Below are positions 1 through 7,129 of a DNA stretch of 17,085 nucleotides, in pieces. Each line of letters starts with the position of its first letter. The first letter of the stretch is position 1. The stretch is taken from NCBI GenBank assembly GCA_040007395.1, contig JBDTVG010000132.1:1-17085 (forward strand), written 5' to 3'. This stretch comes from DATGFK01 sp040007395. Lineage in GTDB: Bacteria > Chloroflexota > Anaerolineae > Aggregatilineales > UBA2796. The position numbers and the translations under genes are program-made. The notes under the pieces were generated by a model. The model was not told the DNA's origin, did not search any database, and worked only from the letters and a program-made list of their open reading frames with translations.

Positions 1-150
1 TCCTCCTTATTCTATCTTCTTGGAGCATCCTTTTCTCTGGAATGGCCTTAGTAACCCTTCAGAAAGATAACTCCGAATTTTATGTGAATCCTCGCGTAGC
101 GAAGGCATAAAACCTGCGATTAGGAATCCCATAAATCGGGCCAAATAATA
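1..150. other. AT-rich window edge without a recognisable gene
   Basis: This stretch is visibly richer in A and T than the genes to its right, and I recognise no protein or RNA gene in it. A 63-codon minus-strand frame covering 7-198 starts with TTG, has no clear ribosome-binding site and resembles no family I know, so it is not called. The plus-strand terminator that follows suggests a gene or stable RNA reading rightward ends near or before the left edge. Confidence 0.4.
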
Positions 151-185
151 GAGGTTATCACAAAGATAACCTCTTTTCTTTTGTT
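151..185 (+). terminator. Rho-independent terminator of an off-window gene
   Basis: A perfect 9-bp stem, GAGGTTATC (151-159) with GATAACCTC (165-173), closes a 5-nt loop ACAAA and is followed by TTTTCTTTTGTT. The T-rich tail on the plus strand gives the direction. It would end a transcript entering from the left edge of the window. Confidence 0.75.
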
Positions 186-237
186 CAGTTGTTTTCAAAC
201 CAAAACATCACAGTACCTACGGTTAGATCTAGGGCAA

Positions 238-265
238 TTGCATCAAAATTTATATGACAGATAAT
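238..265 (+). promoter_or_regulatory. Candidate promoter of the DUF4188 gene
   Basis: TTGCAT (238-243) and GATAAT (260-265) are separated by 16 nt and lie about 40 nt upstream of the DUF4188 start, just after a terminator. The -10 box matches the consensus at five of six positions, while the -35 box is weak. Confidence 0.4.
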
Positions 266-306
266 GAAGCTAATGAGCCTGTTGCGTTATCCAATCAGGA
301 GATGTT

Positions 307-837
307 ATGGCTACGATCTTGCGTGAAAAATTCACAGCCAATGTCAAAGAACCGTTCGTTTTCTTCATCGTTGGCGGTCATATCAATAATGTGCTCCGAC
401 CCGACAAGTGGCTGCCGATTGTGTGGCAATTCGTCAAGTTGATTCGGTATGTACAAACACATCCCGAAACTGGCTGCTTGGGTGGCAATACCTACTTGCG
501 AATATTCCCGTTTGGGATGATTTTTCAGGCGTATTGGCGTTCTTATGATGACTTAGAACATTGGGCACGCAGTAAGTCGGAAGGGCATTTAGGGGCGTGG
601 CAAGATTATCTCAATCGCATTGGGTGGGGCGGACAGTTGGCAATTTACCATGAACTCTATGTAGTCGAACCCGGCAAATTCGAGGCTGTATATGGCAACA
701 GCGCCCCTTATGGTTTATCGAAAGCGATGGGTGCTGTATCGATAACAGGCCGTGCTCACAATGCACGCGGGCGCATCAATCCTAACGATGAGTCAGTTTC
801 CGAAGCGCCACTGATCCCACTGCCTCCCAACCCATAG
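307..837 (+). CDS. DUF4188 family protein
   Basis: A 176-residue protein that I recognise by its overall pattern as DUF4188: an N-terminal EPFVFFIVGGHINN block, a DKWLPIVWQF segment, the TYLRIFPFGMIFQAYWRSYDDLEHWAR core, and the YHELYVVEPGKFEAVYGN block. The family resembles dimeric alpha/beta-barrel monooxygenase or aldoxime-dehydratase-like folds, but no substrate is established to my knowledge. Length fits the family. The start at 307 is supported by AGGAG at 297-301, five bases upstream; an overlapping frame starting at 254 is in another phase and is treated as spurious. The C-terminal 35 residues (rich in Asn, Pro and Ser) look like a disordered tail. It appears monocistronic: a candidate promoter precedes it and REP-like hairpins follow it. 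There is no signal peptide, so it is probably cytoplasmic. Confidence 0.85.
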   Translation: MATILREKFTANVKEPFVFFIVGGHINNVLRPDKWLPIVWQFVKLIRYVQTHPETGCLGGNTYLRIFPFGMIFQAYWRSYDDLEHWARSKSEGHLGAWQDYLNRIGWGGQLAIYHELYVVEPGKFEAVYGNSAPYGLSKAMGAVSITGRAHNARGRINPNDESVSEAPLIPLPPNP

Positions 838-863
838 GCTGCTGCTTCGTGAGCAAAAATCGT

Positions 864-889
864 GGGCGACCATACAGGGTCGCCCCTAT
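864..889 (-). repeat. REP-like palindrome (GGGCGACC type)
   Basis: GGGCGACC (864-871) and GGTCGCCC (878-885) form a perfect 8-bp stem around ATACAG. Read on the minus strand the stem is preceded directly by ATAG, one base off the GTAG foot typical of REP elements. A related palindrome lies at 900-925 in opposite orientation. Confidence 0.6.
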
Positions 890-899
890 CGCGCATTTC

Positions 900-925
900 G
901 TAGGGGGCGATCCTGTGTGTCGTCC
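900..925 (+). repeat. REP-like palindrome with GTAG foot
   Basis: GTAG at 900-903 is followed by an imperfect hairpin in which GGGCGA pairs with TCGTCC (one G-U pair). The sequence aligns with the minus-strand reading of the palindrome at 864-889 (TAGGGGCGACCCTGTATGG against TAGGGGGCGATCCTGTGTG), so the two form an inverted pair in the gap before the adenosine kinase gene. Just downstream, TGCCGTGTCC at 936-945 is a half copy of the other REP family found near 6250-7150. Confidence 0.55.
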
Positions 926-1032
926 TACCCTGTCGTGCCGTGTCCGGACTAGGTTGACTATAGCGATTGTGTACGATAGCGTCTATACTACCTTGCTGCT
1001 TTCGGTTTCTAGTTGTTAAGGATTATCACTCG

Positions 1033-2016
1033 ATGGACATCGTGGTCACTGGTTCGATTGCCTATGATTATTTGATGCGTTTCCCCGGACAGTTCAAAGA
1101 GCATCTAATCGCAGACAATCTACATAAAATTAGTGTGAGTTTTCTGGTTGAAGATATGACCCGCCACTGGGGTGGCAACGGCGCGAATATCGCCTACAGC
1201 CTCGCGCTATTAGGTCATCGCCCCCGGTTGATGGGGACAGCGGGCAAAGACTTCGGTGACTACCGGACACGCCTCGAAGCGGTAGGGGTCGATACCAGTT
1301 CAGTACAGGTCATCGACAGCGTTTTCACCGCTTCTTTCTTTGCCAACACCGATAAGGATAACAACCAGATCGCCTCGTTCTACAGTGGCGCGATGGCCTA
1401 CGCCCGTAACTTTACACTGGCGGATACGGTGTCGATCAAGCCAGATTATGTAGTGATCTCACCTAACGACCCTACCGCGATGGTTCAGCTTGTGGACGAA
1501 TGCCACACGCGCGGCATTCCCTTTATGTATGACCCCAGCCAACAAGTCCCTTGGTTGGATGGGGCAGGGTTGCGGCATGGCATTGAGCGCTGCCACACGC
1601 TCATCGTCAACGAATACGAATGGAGCATGATCGTTAACAAGACTGGTTTGACCCGTGAGGAGGTTCTCAAACACGCCAAAGTGTTGATTATCACCTATGG
1701 CAGTCAGGGCGCAGAAATTTATGTGGATGATCACTGTTATAAGGTCGGCATATTCCCTATCCCCGATCATGCGATTGCCGATCCAACAGGCGTGGGCGAT
1801 GCATTCCGATCAGGCATTTTGCGCGGCATGGCGCTCGACTGGCCTTGGGAAGTCAGCGGCGAAGTCGCGGCGTTGTGCGCTACCTATACGCTGGAAAATG
1901 TAGGAACCCAGACTCATCACTATACACCGGATGAATTCGTGACCCGCTTCCGCACCGCCTTCGATGACAAGGGAGCGCTGGATACTCTGTTGATTAACAG
2001 CCAATCCGTGCGCTAA
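1033..2016 (+). CDS. PfkB-family adenosine kinase
   Basis: A 327-residue sugar/nucleoside kinase of the PfkB (ribokinase) family, probably phosphorylating adenosine to AMP with ATP. The first family signature is GGNGANIAYSLALLG near residues 46-60. The second is DPTGVGDAFRSGI near residues 250-262, with the catalytic base expected at the Asp of GVGD (about residue 256). An N-terminal VTGSIAYDYLM strand opens the fold. The DPTGVGD variant resembles archaeal-type adenosine kinases more than ribokinases. The frame stays open upstream to 967, but the added residues look non-coding; ATG at 1033 has AAGGA at 1018-1022 and begins exactly at the conserved MDIVVTGS strand. The S-adenosylhomocysteinase gene that follows makes adenosine, which supports adenosine as substrate. 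Alternatives are another nucleoside or a fructose-type substrate. Confidence 0.8.
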   Translation: MDIVVTGSIAYDYLMRFPGQFKEHLIADNLHKISVSFLVEDMTRHWGGNGANIAYSLALLGHRPRLMGTAGKDFGDYRTRLEAVGVDTSSVQVIDSVFTASFFANTDKDNNQIASFYSGAMAYARNFTLADTVSIKPDYVVISPNDPTAMVQLVDECHTRGIPFMYDPSQQVPWLDGAGLRHGIERCHTLIVNEYEWSMIVNKTGLTREEVLKHAKVLIITYGSQGAEIYVDDHCYKVGIFPIPDHAIADPTGVGDAFRSGILRGMALDWPWEVSGEVAALCATYTLENVGTQTHHYTPDEFVTRFRTAFDDKGALDTLLINSQSVR

Positions 2017-2092
2017 TCGCTGACTAAGCGTAGGGTGTGCTGCCGGGATTGTACACTGGTAGCATTCGGCAGATTTGGTACAATAACGCCCC

Positions 2093-2118
2093 GTTCGCTG
2101 CGAAGGGCGAACTTTTTT
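2093..2118 (+). terminator. Hairpin with U-run between adenosine kinase and ahcY
   Basis: GTTCGC (2093-2098) pairs with GCGAAC (2107-2112) around an 8-nt loop and is followed at once by six T residues (2113-2118). This is a compact intrinsic terminator 76 bases after the adenosine kinase stop. A possible extended -10 element (TGGTACAAT, 2076-2084) sits just before it; if that were a promoter, the hairpin would lie at the 5' end of the ahcY transcript instead. The ahcY ribosome-binding site GAGGAG (about 2167-2172) is downstream. Confidence 0.6.
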
Positions 2119-2178
2119 GTGTGTTGCATTCGCTGACTATCGCACTGTCCATGATCGCCATTCTATTGAGGAGTTTTT

Positions 2179-3444
2179 ATGTCCGCAGAGTTTGATGTTG
2201 CTGATGTTAATCTGGCCCCCGGCGGCAAGTTCCGCATCGACTGGGCCGAGCAGGAAATGCCCGTATTGCGGCAACTGCGTGAGCGTTTTGCCAAAGAGAA
2301 ACCCCTAAAAGGGCTGCGGATTTCCGCGTGCCTGCATGTCACGACTGAGACAGCTAACCTAATGGCAACCCTGCAAGCAGGCGGTGCCGATATTGTGCTG
2401 TGTGCCTCTAACCCGCTTTCGACACAGGACGACGTAGCCGCTTCCCTCGTAACGAACTACGAGATCCCTGTCTATGCCATCAAGGGCGAAAACAACGAAA
2501 CCTACTACGGGCATCTGCGTAAGGCGCTCGACCACAAGCCCCACCAGACGATGGACGACGGCGCGGATCTCGTCAGCGAGATCCACAAGAATCGTACCGA
2601 GCTGTTGGCGGACATCATTGGCGGCACAGAGGAAACCACCACAGGCGTGATTCGTCTGAAGGCGATGGCGGCTGACGGCGCACTGAAGTTCCCGGTGATC
2701 GCTGTGAACGACAGCAATACCAAGCATATGTTCGACAATCGCTATGGCACAGGCCAATCGACGATTGACGGTATCGTGCGGGCGACGAATGTTCTGTTGG
2801 CAGGGCGTTTTGTCGTGGTGGGCGGTTACGGCTGGTGCGGACGTGGTATTGCCAGTCGCGCACGCGGGATGGGCGCTCAGGTCATCGTCACCGAAATCGA
2901 TCCACTCAAGGCGCTCGAAGCGGTCATGGATGGCTTCGGCGTGATGTCGATGGATGAAGCCGCCAAGATCGGTGACATCTTCGTCACGGCAACCGGTGAT
3001 ATTCACGTCTTGGATGAGAAGCATTTCGCCGCGATGAAAAGTGGCGCAATGGTGGCAAATTCCGGTCACTTCAATGTCGAGATCAATATCCCGGCACTGG
3101 AAAAAATGTCGAAGGGTGCGCCCAAGCAGGTTCGTCCGTTCGTCCACCAGTATCATTTGAACGATGGGCGCGTGATCAATTTACTGGGCGAAGGTCGTCT
3201 GATCAACCTTACGGCGGCAGAAGGCCATCCCGCCAGCGTGATGGACATGAGCTTTGCTAATCAGGCACTCGGAGCCGAGTTCATGGCAAAGAATGCCGAC
3301 AAACTAGAAAATAAAGTGTACCAACTCCCCGACGAAATAGATCGCGAGATCGCTCGTCTGAAGCTGGAAGCACTCGGTGTCAAGATCGATACCTTGACCA
3401 AAGAACAGGATCATTACCTCAATCAGTGGCAAGAAGGCACCTGA
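2179..3444 (+). CDS. ahcY: S-adenosylhomocysteinase (SAH hydrolase)
   Basis: A 421-residue NAD-dependent cytoplasmic enzyme that splits S-adenosylhomocysteine into homocysteine and adenosine, removing the product inhibitor of methyltransferases. Visible landmarks are CLHVTTETANL (51-61), GGTEETTTG (148-156), NDSNTKHMFDNRYGTGQS (177-194) with substrate-contacting Lys182 and Asp186, the Rossmann loop GGYGWCGRG (215-223) and NSGHFNVEI (294-302). The length and the C-terminus QWQEGT match the short archaeal/Thermotoga-like form: the roughly 40-residue insertion and the C-terminal KPxHYRY tail of the eukaryotic/proteobacterial form are absent. The start has a strong GAGGAG site 7 bases upstream. 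It lies in the same direction as the adenosine kinase, with a hairpin between, and is followed by a strong terminator. Confidence 0.97.
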   Translation: MSAEFDVADVNLAPGGKFRIDWAEQEMPVLRQLRERFAKEKPLKGLRISACLHVTTETANLMATLQAGGADIVLCASNPLSTQDDVAASLVTNYEIPVYAIKGENNETYYGHLRKALDHKPHQTMDDGADLVSEIHKNRTELLADIIGGTEETTTGVIRLKAMAADGALKFPVIAVNDSNTKHMFDNRYGTGQSTIDGIVRATNVLLAGRFVVVGGYGWCGRGIASRARGMGAQVIVTEIDPLKALEAVMDGFGVMSMDEAAKIGDIFVTATGDIHVLDEKHFAAMKSGAMVANSGHFNVEINIPALEKMSKGAPKQVRPFVHQYHLNDGRVINLLGEGRLINLTAAEGHPASVMDMSFANQALGAEFMAKNADKLENKVYQLPDEIDREIARLKLEALGVKIDTLTKEQDHYLNQWQEGT

Positions 3445-3472
3445 TCCTAGGTCGTTAGGCCCGATCTATTGA

Positions 3473-3516
3473 CCGGGATGGCAGGGCAAGCGCCTTGCCA
3501 TCCCGGATCATGTTTT
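3473..3516 (+). terminator. Strong hairpin terminator after ahcY
   Basis: CCGGGATGGCA (3473-3483) pairs perfectly with TGCCATCCCGG (3496-3506), and the stem continues inward with GGGC/GCCT (one G-U pair) to an AAGC loop, giving about 15 bp. A short TGTTTT follows at 3511-3516 after ATCA, so the U-tract is displaced and termination may be partial, allowing read-through into the next gene. Confidence 0.65.
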
Positions 3517-3535
3517 CAACAAGGAGAGTCAAACG

Positions 3536-6187
3536 ATGAGCTTCATCAATCGACGAATTAGTTTTACCGTCGTCTTGATTGCAGCGGTGATGTTGGCGGC
3601 GTTCGGGCAGAATGCCCGTAATTCTGCACAGGCGGCACAAGCCGCAACCGGTGGGAGAGTACGGCTGGTTCATGCTGTACCCGATGCGCCTGCTGTCGAT
3701 GTGACGATTGACGGAACCGTTGCCGCCCGTGCGCTCGATTACGCAGCAGCAACGCGCTATCTTGCAATTGCCGCCGGAGATCACACGGTTGCGGTTGCCG
3801 CGACGGGAACCACGACCAGTTTGTATCAGGGCAAAGTGACGATTACCGCTGGTCAGGCGCTCACGGTCGTGGTAGAGGGGACTGCCACTGCTGTGGAGAC
3901 GGGCGTTTTCGAGGACGATCTCGGCCCGGTGGCTCCCGGCAATACCCGTGTAACGGCTATCGATGCCATCAAGGATGGGCCAGCCATCGATATTCTGCGC
4001 GGCGATGGCAGCCCGCTTATTCAAGGGCTTAAATACGGGACACCCTACGGAGCCTTCGATATTCCAGCGACGGCGGTCTCGGTTGCCGTTGTGCCTTCGG
4101 GCGGTGCGGTGAGCGCGGCGCTTATCAAAGCCGATAATGTTCCCCTGATCGCCGGAACGCATAATACGCTGGTGACGCTCGGCACGGCAGGGGGCGCAGT
4201 CAAACCGTCTACCTTGCTGCTGACTGCCCCAGTCGATGCCGATAAACCCGCCGACAGTGCTTTTGTCCGCTTTGCTCATGCAGCGGCAGGGATACCTGCC
4301 GTCGATCTTTATGTGGGCGGAAAGCTGTTTGTGCCAAACCTCGAATTTGGTGCGGCAACGCCCCATTTAGCGCTCGATCCCAAAGCGGGCGAAGTGACTG
4401 CCCGTGCCGCCGGATCTGCCGCCGACAGCGCAGCCCTGCTCAGTGTTCCCGATCTGGGGCTAGCAGGTGGCAGCGCCGGAACCGTAGCTATCAGCAGCAA
4501 AGATGGCAAATTGATTGCTGGGATTTTCCCCGACAACATCTCCGCGTTGGACGCAAAAACCGCCCGTCTAAAACTAATCAGTGCGTCAGGCGGCAACGCG
4601 ACCCTCAAGGTGGGCGATAAATCGTTGACCAGCAGTGCCAAAGGGACTGCCGCTGAAATGCCAGCCGGGATTTACGACATCAGCGCCACAGTTGATTCGC
4701 CAGCCATCGCCCTAACAGGGAAACTGCCCTTGAGCGGCGGTGTGCTATACGATCTGATTGTGGCAGGCGACGGCACGAACAATAAATTTATCATCGCTGC
4801 GACCAGTCTGAACGAGCAAATTTCTAGCGCTCCGGCAGCGGTAGGGGCAGCCGTCGCTCAGGCCGATACCCCAGTTCCGGCTGCGGCGGCGACTCAACCC
4901 GCCGAAGCGCCGACTGACGTTCCACCGCCGCCAACTGTCGCTGCGCCGCCAGCGGCAACCGATGTTCCACAGCCCACCGAAACATTGGCGGCTCCGGCTG
5001 CCACCGATATTCCGCCGACTGCTGCGCCGCCACAGCCGACAGTTTTTGAAGGGGTGTTGGGGACGGTGTTCAACCTGAATGAGGGAGTCAACCTCAAGAT
5101 CCGCGAATACCCGAACCTGACTTCGCGGGCGCTGGCATTGATCCAGAAGGATGCAGCGTTGGTAGTTATTGGGGTTCGCGGCAAGGCAGCACCGACTGGA
5201 GAGCCTACCTCTACACCGACCAAAGGCCCCACGCCAACGGTAGATACTAAAGATGTCACAGTAGACGCGATCTGGCTGTACGTAACATGGCAAGCCCCCG
5301 ATGGTGGATCGGTGACGGGCTGGGTCAATAATCAATATGTCTCGCTGACCCGTAACGGCAAACCACTCAAGGATTTTGCCGATATTCTGACGCTCAAGCA
5401 GATCGCGGAAAACACACCGGGCGAAGTCAGCACCGGGGCGGTTACGCCTATCGCGTCGGTCATTCAGACGATTGGCACCGTCGTCGTAAACGACGGTACG
5501 AACTTGCAGATGCGTCGTACACCGGATATTGCCGCCGAATCGATTGCGCTCATTCCGGCGAATGCACAGGTCATCGTGCTAGAAAAAACCGAAGTCAAGT
5601 CAAAGGGTGGACTGGTCGGTGAACCAGATAGCACCATATGGCTGTGGGTTCGCTATCAGAGCGACAGTGGTTCGGTTGTCGGTTGGGTCAATCAGCAATA
5701 TATCAAGATCACCCATGGTGGTCGCAAGGTTGAAATCGCTGATATACCCGTTGCCAAGACCATACAGCGCGGTTTCACTGAGGGCAGCGTTGCGCCAGTT
5801 CAGCCGCCACCTGCCGCCGGATTGATCGCAACAGTAGACAAGCTTAACGAAGGCGCGAACCTGCAACTGCGCCGCGATCCGAACACCACTGCCGAGTCGC
5901 TGGGGCTGATCCCGAATGGCTCTCAACTGGAAGTGTTGGGGCGCAACGGCGATGGCAACTGGCTCAAGGTGACTAGCGACGGCAAAGACGGTTGGATTAG
6001 CACGCAATATGTCGCTGTGACCAAGAACGGCAAAGTCGTCAAGATCGCGGACATCACCAATGTCACGACGGAAAAAGACCTCGCTGCTAGTATCACGCCG
6101 GGGCCATCCCCGACTGCCACCGCGTTAGGGTCAGCGACAGCAGCAGCACCCGTCGCTGTGACCCCCACCTTAACCGCGACGCAGTAG
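3536..6187 (+). CDS. Secreted DUF4397-repeat / triple SH3b protein
   Basis: An 883-residue exported protein. Residues 1-35 are a signal peptide (RR, a hydrophobic run, Ala-rich end). Four tandem DUF4397-like beta units follow: about 42-117 (VRLVHAVPDAPAVDVTIDG), 137-222 (TRVTAIDAIKDGPAIDIL), 242-325 (FVRFAHAAAGIPAVDLYVGG) and a weaker 343-412. Residues 430-501 are a Pro/Ala/Thr linker. Three bacterial SH3 domains lie near 504-602, 645-725 and 762-828, each with a NEG-or-NDG..NLxxRxxP opening and a GW(V/I)xxQY close. The first two carry inserts that the third lacks, including a Thr/Pro-rich stretch (PTSTPTKGPTPT). A Thr/Pro tail ends the chain, with no LPxTG or transmembrane anchor. SH3b domains often bind cell-wall peptides; DUF4397 has no assigned activity. 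A surface or wall-associated structural role is inferred. AAGGAG at 3521-3526 supports the start. Confidence 0.85.
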   Translation: MSFINRRISFTVVLIAAVMLAAFGQNARNSAQAAQAATGGRVRLVHAVPDAPAVDVTIDGTVAARALDYAAATRYLAIAAGDHTVAVAATGTTTSLYQGKVTITAGQALTVVVEGTATAVETGVFEDDLGPVAPGNTRVTAIDAIKDGPAIDILRGDGSPLIQGLKYGTPYGAFDIPATAVSVAVVPSGGAVSAALIKADNVPLIAGTHNTLVTLGTAGGAVKPSTLLLTAPVDADKPADSAFVRFAHAAAGIPAVDLYVGGKLFVPNLEFGAATPHLALDPKAGEVTARAAGSAADSAALLSVPDLGLAGGSAGTVAISSKDGKLIAGIFPDNISALDAKTARLKLISASGGNATLKVGDKSLTSSAKGTAAEMPAGIYDISATVDSPAIALTGKLPLSGGVLYDLIVAGDGTNNKFIIAATSLNEQISSAPAAVGAAVAQADTPVPAAAATQPAEAPTDVPPPPTVAAPPAATDVPQPTETLAAPAATDIPPTAAPPQPTVFEGVLGTVFNLNEGVNLKIREYPNLTSRALALIQKDAALVVIGVRGKAAPTGEPTSTPTKGPTPTVDTKDVTVDAIWLYVTWQAPDGGSVTGWVNNQYVSLTRNGKPLKDFADILTLKQIAENTPGEVSTGAVTPIASVIQTIGTVVVNDGTNLQMRRTPDIAAESIALIPANAQVIVLEKTEVKSKGGLVGEPDSTIWLWVRYQSDSGSVVGWVNQQYIKITHGGRKVEIADIPVAKTIQRGFTEGSVAPVQPPPAAGLIATVDKLNEGANLQLRRDPNTTAESLGLIPNGSQLEVLGRNGDGNWLKVTSDGKDGWISTQYVAVTKNGKVVKIADITNVTTEKDLAASITPGPSPTATALGSATAAAPVAVTPTLTATQ

Positions 6188-6250
6188 TTTCGACGGAATA
6201 CCGGACACGACAATGCCCCGCTATAAATGGTGGGGATACCGCATAACCCC
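6188..6250. other. Intergenic start of the REP cluster
   Basis: A decayed half palindrome GGACACGACAATGCC lies at 6203-6217. AATACCGGACAC (6197-6208) is the exact inverse of GTGTCCGGTATT (6270-6281), so the two could pair across the gap. No gene is seen. Confidence 0.45.
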
Positions 6251-6283
6251 GTAGGGACACGGCAGTGCCGTGTCCGGTATTGG
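6251..6283 (+). repeat. REP unit 1: GTAG foot plus perfect palindrome
   Basis: GTAG (6251-6254) abuts a 21-nt palindrome at 6255-6275 with 10-nt arms GGACACGGCA and TGCCGTGTCC around a single G, followed by GGTATTGG. An identical palindrome occurs at 7014-7034 and 7130-7150. A GTAG tetranucleotide next to a hairpin is the recognised layout of REP substrates of RAYT transposases. Confidence 0.8.
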
Positions 6284-6304
6284 TCATGTCCGATATTGCG
6301 TCGA

Positions 6305-6324
6305 GGACAATGCGGGCGTTGTCC
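6305..6324 (+). repeat. REP unit 2: degenerate palindrome
   Basis: GGACAATGC pairs with GCGTTGTCC-type bases (one G-U pair) over 20 nt and is followed by GGTATT, the same right flank as REP unit 1. The GTAG foot has decayed (the four bases before the stem are TCGA). Confidence 0.6.
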
Positions 6325-6365
6325 GGTATTTGCTTTACCCATCATGGACGGTATGGATATGCGGC

Positions 6366-6392
6366 GGACACGGCAGTGCGCGTTGTCCCTAC
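6366..6392 (-). repeat. REP unit 3 overlapping the RAYT stop codon
   Basis: A 23-nt imperfect palindrome (6366-6388) combines a left arm GGACACGGCAGTG with a right arm CGCGTTGTCC. On the minus strand it is preceded by GTAG (6392-6389). The TAG of this GTAG is the stop codon of the RAYT gene, read on the same strand. With REP unit 1 it forms an inverted pair. Confidence 0.7.
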
Positions 6393-6925
6393 GACCAATC
6401 GTGTCCTGTATAAAACGTATCGTCGTGCCAGCGGGCAGGATTGTTCGCCACATATTGCTGGATGCGGTGTAGATCGTCTTCATGGCGAATAATGTGGTCG
6501 TGAAAACGCCCCTGCCACACGATACCTTCCGACCCGGTTATCGCTCGACTGGTCCGCGTCACAATCGATTTATAGGACCGTATCACCGTTGAGAGGGATC
6601 GCAGCACTGGTGTCCCAAACGATTCTATGGGCTGTCCACGATGTTGTGGAGGCGCTGTTTCCCCTAACACGAGAATGCCGTGAATATGATTGGGCATGAC
6701 CACAAAGCCATCCAGTTCAACCATCGGAAAATGATCGGGAATGGTGTGCCAGTAATCATGCGCCATCTGCCCTTCAACAGAACGGATCATTTCGTCTGCG
6801 TCCGTGACATACCCAAATAGCGGTTGGCGTTGATGGGCGCAAATCGTCACGAAGTAGGCCCCGGCTTGCGTATAGTCATAATTTTTTAGGCGTGGAGAAC
6901 GCCTTTGTGGTGGTGTTGTCCCCAT
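6389..6925 (-). CDS. REP-associated tyrosine transposase (RAYT)
   Basis: A 178-residue Y1 transposase of the IS200/IS605-related RAYT group, a single-strand DNA nuclease that cuts at REP hairpins. The HUH motif is PNHIHG with His80 and His82. WQGRFHDHIIR (137-147) and YVANNP (158-163) match WQPRFWEHAIR and YIYINP of the E. coli enzyme, so Tyr158 is the expected nucleophile. YFVTICAHQRQPLFG (24-38) is the usual N-terminal strand. The frame stays open upstream to 7135, but that extension reads through a REP palindrome; ATG at 6923-6925 begins at the conserved RRSPRLKNYDYTQAG region, though without a clear ribosome-binding site. Its stop codon lies within a REP GTAG foot. All catalytic residues are present, so it may be active. 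Like other RAYTs it has no IS-type ends. Confidence 0.93.
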   Translation of the reverse strand: MGTTPPQRRSPRLKNYDYTQAGAYFVTICAHQRQPLFGYVTDADEMIRSVEGQMAHDYWHTIPDHFPMVELDGFVVMPNHIHGILVLGETAPPQHRGQPIESFGTPVLRSLSTVIRSYKSIVTRTSRAITGSEGIVWQGRFHDHIIRHEDDLHRIQQYVANNPARWHDDTFYTGHDWS

Positions 6926-7013
6926 ACGGTAATGATAATACGAGGCCGAAGGTACGCGCAAGTGCGCCAATTGCTCGCCGAATGAATGATGGGTTAAGGC
7001 CAATACCAATACT

Positions 7014-7038
7014 GGACACGGCAGTGCCGTGTCCCTAC
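7014..7038 (-). repeat. REP unit 4: GTAG foot plus perfect palindrome
   Basis: The same 21-nt palindrome as REP unit 1 (7014-7034) is followed on the plus strand by CTAC (7035-7038), so on the minus strand GTAG sits directly 5' of the hairpin. The other side reads CCAATACT, the counterpart of the GGTATTGG flank of unit 1. It lies upstream of the RAYT start, inside the 5' extension of its frame. Confidence 0.8.
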
Positions 7039-7129
7039 GAGGTATCCGTTGTCCCCATAATTCATCGCAGGCAAGGCAAATGTGCGAACAGCGTGGGCGG
7101 TGTCCCGACGAAATACCGTATTGGTGCAG

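Noticed and set aside
1..9. TCCTCCTTA at the left end as a possible 16S rRNA 3' end
   Set aside because: The conserved GGATCACCTCCTT context is not matched and the following sequence shows no spacer or tRNA features.
7..198. 63-codon minus-strand frame at the left edge
   Set aside because: It starts with TTG, lacks a clear ribosome-binding site and similarity to known families, and it spans the plus-strand terminator hairpin.
254..442. Frame overlapping the 5' half of the DUF4188 gene
   Set aside because: It is in another phase, its product is Ser-rich with no family pattern, and the DUF4188 frame has a better ribosome-binding site.
2017..2178. SAM or SAH riboswitch in the ahcY leader
   Set aside because: No conserved SAM or SAH aptamer blocks could be recognised; only a short terminator-like hairpin is present.
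2359..3156. 265-codon minus-strand frame inside ahcY
   Set aside because: It is an antisense shadow of a strongly conserved gene; its product is Arg/His/Cys-rich without domains.
3455..4366. 303-codon minus-strand frame across the DUF4397 repeats
   Set aside because: It is antisense to a gene with a strong ribosome-binding site, signal peptide and domain repeats, and its product is Arg-rich and unlike known proteins.
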